Of a stretch of 19,574 nucleotides of DNA, positions 9,657-19,542 are shown piece after piece (position 1 is the stretch's first letter; each line of letters starts with the position of its first letter). A model generated the notes under the pieces. It searched no databases, was not told where the DNA came from, and saw only the letters and a list, made by a program, of their open reading frames with translations. This DNA comes from Nephromyces sp. MM_2019 (taxonomy: Eukaryota > Apicomplexa > Aconoidasida > Nephromycida): positions 3,325-22,898 of the forward strand of contig JADHZB010001501.1 of NCBI GenBank assembly GCA_015657535.1, given 5' to 3'. The position numbers were made by a program, and so were the translations under genes.

Positions 9657-9962
9657 CTAGAGAATCATCAACCTCCCTTCCTCATAAAAGATCCATATCT
9701 CTCCCTCTTCTTCGATTCCTAATCTTGTCCCAAAAACTGAGCTTCCGTGTGTGTTAGTAAGGAAGAAAGAGAAGGAAAGCGCCTCCTCCCTCAATCCTCC
9801 TATACTTTTAAATCCCTCCTCATCAGCCACGCACAAGACTAGGGTATACGTTGGATGCCCCTTCCTCTCCATTCCTCCTTCTCGCTGCTCTGCACACCCT
9901 ACTCGAACAGCCTCCGCTGTTCGCAACGTCTGCCGCTCCACCCCACAGCAGCGCGTGCGCAA
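9657..9962 (-). CDS. ORF with weak resemblance to a uDENN core
   Basis: A 101-codon minus-strand frame ends in TAG. Its C-terminal two thirds look protein-like: TYTLVLCVADEEGF, then LSFSFFLTNTHGSSVFGTRL, then IWIFYEEGR. The LSFSFFLTNTHGSSVFGTRL stretch resembles the SFVLTD.DGSR.YGTCL pattern of the upstream DENN (uDENN) motif in Rab-GEF proteins. The N-terminal third is Arg-rich and may be non-coding. A + strand frame (9751-10032) overlaps in this pyrimidine-rich DNA. uDENN is normally N-terminal to a larger module, which is not seen downstream, so chance similarity is quite possible. Confidence 0.22.
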   Translation of the reverse strand: MRTRCCGVERQTLRTAEAVRVGCAEQREGGMERKGHPTYTLVLCVADEEGFKSIGGLREEALSFSFFLTNTHGSSVFGTRLGIEEEGEIWIFYEEGRLMIL

Positions 9963-10102
9963 CCAACAGCCGAGGAGTAGGAGGGGGCGAGAGGGCAGGG
10001 ATAGAATTGGGGGGCTAAGGGCAGAGGGATAGCGTTAGGCTGCGAAGGAGAGGAGGGAAGATAGAGAGAAGTAAGAGACAGCGGATAGCTTTTAGCGAGA
10101 CA

Positions 10103-10183
10103 AGAGAAGAGCCCCTCCCACCACGCAATGAGAGAAGAGCCCATCCCATCAAGCAATGCGAAAAGACCTCCCCACCAAGCATT
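10103..10183. repeat. 28-bp tandem repeat, three copies
   Basis: Units at 10103-10130 and 10131-10158 begin agagaagagccc and end gcaatg; a diverged 25-nt third copy spans 10159-10183. They lie in a GC-richer patch (about 9780-10380) where several frames on both strands are open. Confidence 0.85.
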
Positions 10184-10531
10184 CAGCAGCAAAACACACG
10201 CAACTTACCACACACTGCACTACAGCGCCCCCGCTCACTATCCACCCCTTCTCTCCTCCGGCGCCTCTCCATTTCCTCTTCCCCCACCACCCCTTGCCTC
10301 GCAAACCCCGCGAGCAGCGTCACCAACCCCCCCTCTAAAGGCTTTACCGACGACGAAAATTCTTCTTCTTCCAGCACACACGTTCGTCAAATAATATACT
10401 TTAGGCGATTAAAAAAAAAGTTTTATAAAACAAGCGAATACAAGCGAATATAATTGTGACGAAAAAACGTTAAACAGAGAAATTGATAATATACGAAATT
10501 TATATATACTCACACATTCCGAAAGCTATAC

Positions 10532-11187
10532 CTTTATTGACGTTCATTGTGTTTATTTTTGGTAAGTTTTTTGCTGCTTTTCTTGCGGTAAGCAGGGAGG
10601 GACTTTTGGGTGAAAGAGCCACTAGAAAGCGGCTAATTTTGGTATTCATGAAGAAGCGGTTGTTTTTGCGTTTAAGGAATTTTTGGTTCTTGTCTATGTT
10701 TGAGTCACATTTTTGCTGCTCGGTGTGCAAAAGTGCGGTAATGAGTTGAGGATTCGCGACGCGCATTGAAAGAGGCCTGTGCAAAAAAAAGTTTTTTTTT
10801 TGAGTGATCTGCATATCTTTTGGCGCTTAGCGTGAGGTTCGTAGCGCAGCGTGAATAGTAGGCAGTTACTTTGCTATTTGACGGGCCCACTCAGCTTTAC
10901 GGTAGAAAACACGGAAAAAATGACAAGTAACAATATGGCAGAATCTTTGATTTTATGTACGCATTATGTAGGTTTTGCTGTTTAGTCAGTGTGTGCCCCG
11001 GGGGAAGGCATGACAGAGTGTAATATTTGCTTCGTGTAGTTATCCCAAGCGCCACTTGTGGTGTTAACGCGCTCAAGGGATTTGTTTGTGTTGTTAAGGT
11101 GAGAGTGCATTTAACTGTATGTGTGTGATGTATTGACTCTGTGTCTAATGGAGATGATATGCCTATATCCAACATATTGACTGCCAT
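10532..11187 (-). CDS. Candidate gene start (two exons), divergent from HSP70
   Basis: Exon 1 (11187-10901) starts with ATG and reads MAVNMLDIGISSPLDTESIH onward to a GTAAAG donor. Exon 2 (10776-10532) follows a very strong acceptor (cttttttttttgcacag) and is open for 81 codons to a GTATAG donor, including RVANPQLITALLHTEQQ, NNRFFMNTKISRFLVALSP and LLTARKAAKNLPKINTMNV. The two join in phase 2. Exon 2 is the better part. Exon 1 is Thr/His-rich because the DNA is TG-rich on the opposite strand, which argues against it. Downstream, GC-rich frames around 10403-10200 could continue the gene (for example GGLVTLLAGFARQGVVGEEE before a GTAAGT donor), but several frames are open. Product unrecognised. 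Confidence 0.32.
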
Positions 11188-11545
11188 TCTATGTATATTA
11201 TTACTTTCTTCGCAAAAAGCATGTTACATCACCTGTGTTAATGGTCTTTCAAAAGCATAAGTACCTCCATTATCGAATTAAATCCGCGATTATCAGCAGT
11301 AAAACGCCAGAAATTTGTAGGTTTTTTATATTTTTCAATGATTCTTACATACGATTAGTCAAAGCATCTGCTGTAATCATGAGAAATGATTGAGGTTTAT
11401 AATGCATTTTTGGGCATAAAATGAATTCCTTCACAAGCCAAGTTTATCAATCAAAATTAAATCAAGACAACCATCCTCTCGACATAATCATGTAACATAT
11501 TTTTCTGCTTTTTTAAGATATGAAGCCAGTGATTAATGGAATATA

Positions 11546-11827
11546 GTAAGTGTATCTCGTAAAGTATTTGAACTTTTTGCTTATAATACAAGATATATGT
11601 TACACTGGGTTCTCCACACGAGAAGTATATTAATGTATAATGCTTTTTAAGTAATTATTACTGAGTCAATTGTTTTTTGACAGCACATCTGCATCCTAGT
11701 TATTCTCTATCAACATACGCTACATAATACAACTTTGCCGCACCTATCAACCTAACAAGACTGCTTATCTAACTCCTTAATATCTTCCAAAATATTCCTC
11801 ATATATCTCTCATTTCTGTCCGCACAG
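11546..11827 (+). other. Putative 5'-UTR intron of HSP70
   Basis: A near-ideal 5' splice site (GTAAGTGT at 11546) and an acceptor (catttctgtccgcacag, ending 11827) bracket 282 nt. Two CTAAC branch-like sequences lie near 11751 and 11770. The acceptor leaves only 15 nt of leader before the ATG. The region also holds the likely HSP70 promoter if no intron exists; no TATA box or heat-shock element could be fixed with confidence. Confidence 0.33.
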
Positions 11828-11842
11828 CGCTCACCCATCAAA

Positions 11843-13756
11843 ATGGATAACTCACCATCAGTTGGAATCGATCTCGGTACCACCTACTCTTGCGTAGGTG
11901 TGTGGAAACAAGATACTGTAGAGATTATCTCCAACGATCAAGGCTATCGAACAACTCCTAGCTATGTAGCTTTCACCGATACTGAGCGTCTCATCGGAGA
12001 TGCTGCCAAGTATCAGGTAAGTCGCAACCCCGAGAACACCATCTTTGATTCAAAGAGGTTGATTGGGAGAAAGTGGAGCGATAGAGCAGTTCAGGAAGAT
12101 ATGAAGCATTGGCCATTCAAAGTAGTGCAAGCTGCTGGAGATAAGCCTGCTATCATGGTGAGCTTCCAAGGACAGGAGAAGAAGTTTCAGCCTGAAGAGA
12201 TCTCCGCAATGGTTTTGACGAAGATGAAGGAAACTGCAGAATCTTTCTTAGGAGTGCCTGTTAAAGAGGCTGTTGTGACTGTGCCAGCCTATTTTAACGA
12301 TTCTCAAAGACAAGCAACGAAAGATGCTGGTACTATCGCCGGGTTGACAGTCCAAAGAATCATCAACGAGCCTACAGCCGCTGCTATTGCTTATGGACTT
12401 GATAAGCAGAAGGGGCATGGTGAGAGGAATGTATTGATCTTTGATCTCGGAGGTGGTACCTTTGATGTTTCATTGTTGACTATTGATGATGGTATCTTCG
12501 AAGTAAAGGCAACAGCGGGAGATACTCATCTTGGAGGTGAAGATTTTGATAACAGGATGGTGGATTTTTGTATCAATGATTTCAAGAAGAAGCATCAAGG
12601 TATTGATATCTCCAGCGACAACCGTGCAGTCCGAAGATTGCGCACACAATGTGAGAGAGCAAAGAGGACTCTCTCCAGCAGCACACAAACAATGGTTGAG
12701 GTCGATTCACTCCACAAAGGTATCGACTACTCTGTAAACATTACTAGAGCCAAGTTTGAAGAGCTCTGCATGGATTATTTCAAGAAGACTCTAGACCCTG
12801 TCGAGAGAGTATTGAAGGATGCTCAGCTCGATAAGAAATCCGTACACGACGTAGTGTTGGTTGGTGGCTCTACCAGGATTCCAAAGGTTCAGAATTTGAT
12901 TCAGACCTTCTTTGGAGGAAAAGAGCCTTGCAAAGCAATTAACCCTGATGAAGCTGTTGCTTTTGGTGCAGCTGTGCAGGCCGCTATTCTTTCTGGAGAT
13001 AAGTCGTCAGCTGTTCAGGATTTGCTTTTGCTCGATGTAGCTCCTCTATCACTCGGTCTTGAGACTGCCGGAGGTGTCATGACCAAGTTGATTGAGAGAA
13101 ACACCACCATCCCCACCAAGAAGTCTCAAACATTCACCACCTACGCTGACAATCAGCCCGGTGTGTTGATCCAGGTTTATGAGGGAGAACGATCAATGAC
13201 TAAGGATAACAATCTTCTCGGGAAGTTTCATTTGGACAGCATTCCACCTGCTCCCAGAGGAGTTCCTCAGATTGAAGTTACCTTTGATTTGGATGCCAAT
13301 GGAATTATGAACGTTCAAGCTCAAGACAAGTCAACTGGAAAGAGTAACCAGATTGTTATCACTAACGATAAGGGAAGACTCTCGCAGAGCGATATTGATC
13401 GTATGGTTAATGAGGCTGAGCAGTTCAAGGCCCAAGATGAGGCAGCAAAGGAGAAGATTGAGTCTCGTAACAATCTTGAGAACTATTGCTATAACATGAG
13501 AAACTCGCTGAATGATGATAATGTGAAGTCACAGATCTCTGAGGAAGATCGTCAGAAGGTTGATAAGGCAGTCAATGAAGGCTTGGAGTTCTGCGAGAAA
13601 ACTGAGACGGCAACAAAGGATGAGTTCGCAGCAAAATTGAAGGAAGTTGAGAGTGTGTGCAATCCAATTATTACGAAGATGTATCAAGCTGCTGGTAACG
13701 CTGCTGGAGCTGCCCCGGCGCCTGGCACTGGCCCTACTGTGGAGGAAGTTGATTAA
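11843..13756 (+). CDS. HSP70: Cytosolic heat shock protein 70 (Hsp70 chaperone ATPase), intronless
   Basis: ATP-dependent chaperone that binds and releases unfolded peptides in the cytosol or nucleus. The 637-residue frame is complete and of normal length. It carries the three Hsp70 signatures: IDLGTTYS (residues 9-16), [14 protein letters not shown] (199-212) and [14 protein letters not shown] (337-350). Lys71 of the ATPase centre is present. An interdomain linker ([13 protein letters not shown]) leads into the substrate-binding domain, and a helical lid ends in a short Ala/Gly/Pro tail. The C-terminal EEVD is the docking site for TPR co-chaperones and marks the cytosolic class; there is no organellar presequence and no KDEL-type signal. 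The ATG is the first in frame, in context atcaaaATGg, and the protein begins just before the conserved core. It is intronless, unlike the intron-rich neighbour gene, as is common for stress-inducible Hsp70. Residue 35 is Tyr where the usual motif is NDQGNRTTPS. I saw no clear nGAAn heat-shock array upstream. Confidence 0.98.
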   Translation: MDNSPSVGIDLGTTYSCVGVWKQDTVEIISNDQGYRTTPSYVAFTDTERLIGDAAKYQVSRNPENTIFDSKRLIGRKWSDRAVQEDMKHWPFKVVQAAGDKPAIMVSFQGQEKKFQPEEISAMVLTKMKETAESFLGVPVKEAVVTVPAYFNDSQRQATKDAGTIAGLTVQRIINEPTAAAIAYGLDKQKGHGERNVLIFDLGGGTFDVSLLTIDDGIFEVKATAGDTHLGGEDFDNRMVDFCINDFKKKHQGIDISSDNRAVRRLRTQCERAKRTLSSSTQTMVEVDSLHKGIDYSVNITRAKFEELCMDYFKKTLDPVERVLKDAQLDKKSVHDVVLVGGSTRIPKVQNLIQTFFGGKEPCKAINPDEAVAFGAAVQAAILSGDKSSAVQDLLLLDVAPLSLGLETAGGVMTKLIERNTTIPTKKSQTFTTYADNQPGVLIQVYEGERSMTKDNNLLGKFHLDSIPPAPRGVPQIEVTFDLDANGIMNVQAQDKSTGKSNQIVITNDKGRLSQSDIDRMVNEAEQFKAQDEAAKEKIESRNNLENYCYNMRNSLNDDNVKSQISEEDRQKVDKAVNEGLEFCEKTETATKDEFAAKLKEVESVCNPIITKMYQAAGNAAGAAPAPGTGPTVEEVD

Positions 13757-14960
13757 GCAATTTGTGTGTATGCTTTGTGAGGATGGAGTTCTTTAGTGGA
13801 GTGCTTATTTTGTGATGATTTCGAGTTGCATTGATCTTTCTGTGTGTATATGTGTAGATGTATCTTGCGTACTTGTGATTATTTCGTTTGCTGAAGTGGC
13901 GTTTCAGTGTGTTGCTGTGATAAGATTATAACTCCTGCGATTTGACTCGCGGTTTGAGGCCGTCGGGTTCATTTATGGAATATTGCTTGGATGTTCCCAG
14001 CGAGTGTACGTACACTCCCTGCTGCGAAAATGAACTCATAGTGGCCTATTTTGGCGTGCTGATGCAAGACCGATTCGCCTTTTAGCGGCGAAGAGTATCG
14101 CGCTCGTGTTGCATTCAATTCTCTTGTTTAGTATGTAATTAGCCTAACCTGCTTGCATGTGTGCATGAATTTGTATATGTAAATGTGTCTATCCATAGGC
14201 AATCAGGCTTTTCTGCAGCCTATGAGGTGTTCATGCTTATTTGTTTTTGTGTTTTTGTTTATCGTTTAAGCTTAGAAACCGGTTATGTGCGAACTTCCTA
14301 GTATTTTGGATAGTTTGTATTCTTTAGTTTAGAAACTTCTGTGGGTAGTTATCCGACTAGATATGCTCTTGGGTGTATACCTTTGTGTGTGTCTGGTTTG
14401 TGGTTAACTACCCGGCGTAATGGATACAAACTGAGAAAATGGGATGTTGGACTGCATGATTTCTTGTGTTAGTGGTTAGAGAGGTTGTCTTGCCTGGGCA
14501 TGTTTGAGTTTGTTTGCCGTGGTCCAGGGTGTTTCGACGTAGTGGATGATGAGTGCTGTGTGTGATTGTGTGTGAATCGAGTTTTGATTTGGATGTATGC
14601 TTTGTGTGGAGTGTGTGCTGTGACCTCTGTAGGTCGAGGTTTATCAATGTGTGTGTTGGGAATTCTTGTAGTTTGTGGTATTGCTACAACTTGATGTGGT
14701 TGCCACTTGTGTGTGTGAACTTGGTTTATGGCTTCAGTGTTTACCTATTCATTGTGTGTGTTTTCCTGGTTTGTGGGTATAAATTGTGCCTAATATGTCC
14801 GCGAGGCTTGGTTTGTGCCTTGATGTTTGCGCTTCCGGTGTGTGTTCCGGCGTGCTTGTTAGAGTCTAATATTCAACCTTATCGGTGTCATTCCAGAGCT
14901 GTAGGTAAAATTGTGGAGCGAAGATTGTGTGTGTGGATATTTCGTCGTTGAATTCAAGCT
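13757..14960. other. HSP70 downstream region, TG-rich
   Basis: Contains the presumed 3' UTR, though no AATAAA was evident near the stop codon. TG-rich on the + strand. A 132-codon + frame (14553-14951) is mostly Cys/Val/Leu from TG-rich sequence and is not called. A structured inverted-repeat element at 13958-14114 is listed separately. Confidence 0.5.
13958..14114 (+). other. Nested inverted-repeat element downstream of HSP70
   Basis: Two adjacent nested structures. The first has GGCC (13958-13961) and GTTCATTT (13967-13974) pairing with AAATGAAC (14028-14035) and GGCC (14043-14046). It encloses CAGC plus the perfect 16-bp palindrome GAGTGTACGTACACTC (14002-14017) and GCTG after a 3-nt bulge. 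The second has ATGCAA (14062-14067) and TTCGCC (14074-14079) pairing with GGCGAA (14087-14092) and TTGCAT (14109-14114). The block is more GC-rich than its surroundings. It could be a structured RNA, a 3'-UTR element or a cruciform-forming site. Confidence 0.45.
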
Positions 14961-14978
14961 TAGTATACTTGGCTTAGG

Positions 14979-15245
14979 ATGTCTCATTTCCCTCTGTATG
15001 AGAGCTTGAAGCGAATCTACATGTGGACCATGTACTTTAGCCGGAGGAATTATCTTGATTTAGCTTTGGTTTCGGGTGTGTGTGCGCAGGAGCACGTTGT
15101 CCATCCGGAGAAGTTTTTATGTCTAGAGGCTTTGCACACACTATCTGCGTGCGAACACTACTTGCTTGCCTACATCCTGAGATCACGCAAGGATCTCTTG
15201 CAAATTTTCCGGTGGCGCGTGTGTTTCGAATACTGCCACAACTAA
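14979..15245 (+). CDS. Small candidate ORF, unrecognised
   Basis: An 88-codon frame begins with ATG in DNA free of TG/CA runs. It reads MSHFPLYESLKRIYMWTMYF, then SRRNYLDLALV, then HPEKFLCLEALHTLSACEHY and LLAYILRSRKDLLQIFR. Composition looks like protein. A GTGGCG donor after the last quoted Arg and a strong GTAAGTAAG donor at 15270 suggest possible splicing. An overlapping minus-strand frame (15037-15294) and a second + frame (15080-15451) weaken the call. Confidence 0.28.
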   Translation: MSHFPLYESLKRIYMWTMYFSRRNYLDLALVSGVCAQEHVVHPEKFLCLEALHTLSACEHYLLAYILRSRKDLLQIFRWRVCFEYCHN

Positions 15246-15901
15246 TCAACACCCATAGACGCACTCTGGTAAGTAAGCCTCCAAAAGGGTGCACTGGGCT
15301 GAAGAGGCGATCTCACGATCACCGCAATGCCATCTGGCCTCGCGCACACGCCCACCTGGAGATGAGCACACACGGACTCGAAAGCACATTTACTGTCTCC
15401 CCATCACACCCTCTCAAGTACGCCCGCAACCTCCAGGTCCTCACCATCTAAGCGGACACCACCCACCCCACCGTGTCTCACTCCCCGCACCACGACCCCC
15501 ACCGCTCCCCCCTTATTTTATGCTTTAGCCGCACACATATGCAGCTTTGAACTTTTCTATCTTCAATAGTCGACATGGGCAGTTATAAGAAGCAAACTAA
15601 TTATGAGCACCCCGAGCTTTACCCCCAACAGTATTTGGTATCGCAGCGTGGAATGAGTGGTAGAGTGTACATACACTGCTTCGATGGCGGTTTGCCTCTT
15701 CTTTAGTGGTGCAGTATTGGCAGACGATGCGCGAGAGCAAGTTGTTAGTTGACTTCAACTCTGCAGGAGCTCACAGACGCGAGTGTGTTCGTGTGTACGT
15801 GAGTATGTGGGCATGTGTGTGTGTGTGCCCACGGGTTTCACTGTGACAGAACTAGAGTTTGTAGCACGAGATGGAGAGGGGAAAAGCATACAAAAGAAGT
15901 G
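15246..15901. other. Convergent spacer before the SEL1L-like stop codon
   Basis: Includes the GTAAGTAAG donor-like site at 15270, a C-rich patch (15440-15515), an AGTGTACATACACT motif (15664-15677), an inverted repeat AGTTGA/TCAACT near 15750, and the presumed 3' UTR of the minus-strand SEL1L-like gene. No gene is supported. Confidence 0.45.
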
Positions 15902-18900
15902 CTATCTTCTTTCTCTCCTGCGAGAAGGGGGATCATCGAAAGCCTGCACATCCCGTTCTTCAGCTTCGATCCTATCCTATCAAGAGGAGATAGACACACA
16001 CAAACACAAAAAGCTTAGTAGAACATCTGGGATATTCAAGCAGGAAAAAGCACACACAGATACTGGTAATGCCAGTATTCAAGCTCATCCATGCGCTTAG
16101 AGACGCTCGCACACGCTGCTGTGGTCATGGGCATATGTTATCTACGGCATGCACACACAATCTGGGTTTCAGCGAGTTTCTGCAAATATAACACACAGAT
16201 TCTTGTATAGCAAAAAAAATTCAACACACAGATACTTACTCTGAAGAAAGTAGTACTTATTCTATTCACGAGTTCTTCCTTCGAACACGGGTTGTTGCTT
16301 CACACACAGCTCCTTATTCCACCCACAAATCATCCCCCACACACACACCCCATCCCCCACACACACCGCCCCTACATTCACCCACCTTTAAGCCATTTCT
16401 ACAAGTTAGTAAGAGGGTCATACAGAATAGGGTCAAAATCAAGAGAATCAACCGATTATTCAGTATAAACCAGAGAGCAGCCTGCAAAGAATACACGCAC
16501 ACACACATACATGAGCGCCCGTATACAAACTGGAATATCCATGAAAGGTGGCATTTCTGTTAAACAAAAAAATCTGAGTGAAATTTGCAGCTCCACAGCA
16601 CATCAGATAGCAGTGTACATACAACCACTTGAAGAAGGAAAAGCGTGTAGTGCCAAGTTTATTAAAGAATAAGATATGCTAAGTAGACTATGAAGCTAGC
16701 TTCCTCGTACACACACACACACACACAAGCAAACATCCAAGGAAGGAGCAATATACACACACGGGCACGAATGCTCAGCGACGAAAACGAGTGTACATAC
16801 AACCACACACAGATGGGAATGTGGAAACATTCACGGTCAGTAAATCCCATATATAAGCATGAAAAATCCAGAATATATACACACAATGAATAGCACACAT
16901 AGAGTGAACTGCACATAGAGAATCACAAACAGATAGTTACACACAGAGAATCACGTGAAGCGGACTGCATTCAGAGAATCACACACAAAGAATGGCATAC
17001 AGAGCATCGCACACAGAGATTCACACATAACCAATCGCACATGCTCGGACACACACTTTTGCACACACTTTGGGGTTATACCTTTGGTAGGGAAATCTGA
17101 TAAAACTTGTAGCAAGCGAGCATCAGCTTTGCAAAGTATACAGGCGCTTTTGGAGTATTTGGGTCAACCTCTAACATCCTGTGAAGTACACACACACAGG
17201 AGAGTAAAAGCACACGCAGAAAGAGTAGAAGCAAGACATACACATACAGAGGAGGGTGTGCAGACACACAGAGGAGAGCATGCACACACACTTATATAAG
17301 ATAGTTGACACATGCGCAAAAAAAGCAGAGCACATCCACACACAGAGGAGAGTGCGCAGATACACAGAGGAGAGGGCACACACAGACACACAGAAGAGTA
17401 CGAATACACATATGGAGAGGACACACACAGACACACAGAAGAGTACGAATACACATATGGAGAGAGCAGAGTATGCACTCACACGCACTAGCTCATGAAA
17501 TTCATGCCTGAGCTGACGCGCACACGAACTCACACACACACACACACACTCATAAACGCTTGCAAAATACTGCCCATTACCTGTCATATAGTTCACTCGC
17601 TGTTTCAATATTCTGAAGGCAAAAAAGGCATTCCGCAACGGGTAAGTTACCCAGATAATGAAGCCTCCATGAGCTTATACTCGAACGCACATATATAGCC
17701 AAGTTAATGTATATACACCCCAAGGAAATTCTCCATCCTAATGTGTAACTCACAATAGCCAACTCGCACACACACATAGATAAAGATATAAACAAAAATG
17801 AGTGCATATACACACATGCAGATAAACACACACAAACACATACATAGAGACATACAGACATAAAACGCAAATACAGACACACATAAACCCGCACACACGC
17901 TGTTGAAAAAATAATAGCCTCTTTATAGCTGTGTACGTACAGCTCATCACTTCCAGCTACACAGGGCAACAGCATACCTGATTGACTCCAATCCCAAAGA
18001 GATACATGTAGCCTAGGCTATGATATGCCTGAAGGAAACATTGAAGATAGAAAATACATACACACACATGCACACATGTACACTGCACACACACACATAC
18101 ACACACATTGAGGGAGAGTGTACCTACACTGCCTAGCCTTATAAAAACGTCTATAAAGCGTACCCGAATGATGTGTGGGAAAGCCCAGTCTGAACGAGGG
18201 TCGATGTTTGAAACCTCCTCATAACGCTCTGTACGTACACCGTGATAGTAGTAGAGGATTGACAACTTTAGGGGCACACAGACAAACACATGAGAGAAAA
18301 TTGTTTTTAGTGTTTGAGATTAAGTGTACATACAGTAGAAATAGGGGAAATATAAGCAGAAAGAAAGGCCTCCACGATTATATTACAAAAAAAAAACGCA
18401 CACACAGTCATTCTGCCAACAGGATACACACGGTCATTCTCCTAGCAGGACACACACAAACAATATAAAAGCTGTCACGCTGGAAGTAACAGAGTTGCCT
18501 CACACACATACCAACGGCGGTCTTGTACGACGCTTTCTGGGGCACATACATGTCGTAAACGACTGGAATCATCGGTCTAATATCTTCACCTACAAAGAGA
18601 ATCGCCATTGCACACACACACACACACACACATATACAAACAAGATACACATAATGAATACCCAAAGAATATAAGCACACACACACATATAATACACATA
18701 TGCATCAACCAAAATAGGGACCTACAAGAACACATAATACACCCACACATCACGACACTGTCACACACATAAAACATACAATATAACACACACTAAATTT
18801 TGCACACACATAAAATAAATGCAGCACTCACACACATTACATCCAGCCCAATACACCCATTGCAAACCGTTAGGATCTAAGATCGGTGTGTGGAAATGGC

Positions 18901-19542
18901 CTACGCTCTCAACATGTTCAAGACCCCATCCATAGTAGGCGAAATCTCCTGTGTGTACGATAAATGAGGGGTGTACGTACACTAGGTAATGATGCCCGTC
19001 TTCAATTAAATGCATGCAGAGTCTGTCGACGCTATCACCATGCAAAGCACTCCCAAAAATACGCACGTAAAATCGAAAAGTCGTAAACATTCACATTAGG
19101 AGTAGCACGCACACGCGCAGGAGTTGTACACATACATACCAGTCGCAAACACACATAAGAGCTACACACACACACACACACACAGGAGTGGCAAACAACC
19201 TAGGAGCTGCACACGAACAGTTGTTACACGCACACACTGGAGACTCAAATACACAGGAGTTGCACACACACTGGAGTTGCATATCAGCAAAGAGATGCAC
19301 ACAAGCATCAAAAGCGGCGCACACACATAAAAAAACACACGCACGCCCACACCGGCACAAAATCACCTGCACACACACACAACAGGGGTATACGCACAAT
19401 CAAGATCTAATATTTACCGAGTCTGAGCTTCGCAGCTATTGAGCCTTGCTGAGCAGCCATTTCAAAGAAGATGCTGGCATACATACGCTGCAAGGATCGA
19501 GTATCTGCGTGTTGAAAGGTTAGAGTATGAGTATATACAAGC

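Noticed and set aside
11610..11625. TTCTC/GAGAA inverted pair as a heat-shock element
   Set aside because: Spacing does not fit 5-bp nGAAn units.
12470..12737. Short ORFs inside HSP70 in other frames
   Set aside because: They are shadows of the HSP70 coding sequence.
13967..13980. GGGTTCATT as a tRNA B-box
   Set aside because: No matching A-box, acceptor stem or anticodon arm; the sequence is explained by the inverted repeat.
14553..14951. 132-codon + frame with Cys/Val/Leu bias
   Set aside because: Composition follows TG-rich DNA; no domain or splice support.
17895..17930. YKEAIIFSTA segment just after a GTACGTACACAG, looking like the next part of a Sel1 repeat
   Set aside because: It does not join in phase to the 18028-17978 exon, while NIETASELYD at 17612-17581 joins in perfect phase and continues the SEL1L pattern. 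It is treated as intronic coincidence.
16662..18789. Many minus-strand ORFs of MCVCVC type
   Set aside because: They run through TG-rich introns of the SEL1L-like gene; only the short exon segments inside some of them are real.
18980..19090. Minus-strand frame FYVRIFGSALHGDSVDRL upstream of the 18948-18841 exon
   Set aside because: The exon at 19504-19418 ends in phase 1 and joins directly to GDFAYYGWG, so this open stretch lies within the intron. An alternative exon is not excluded.
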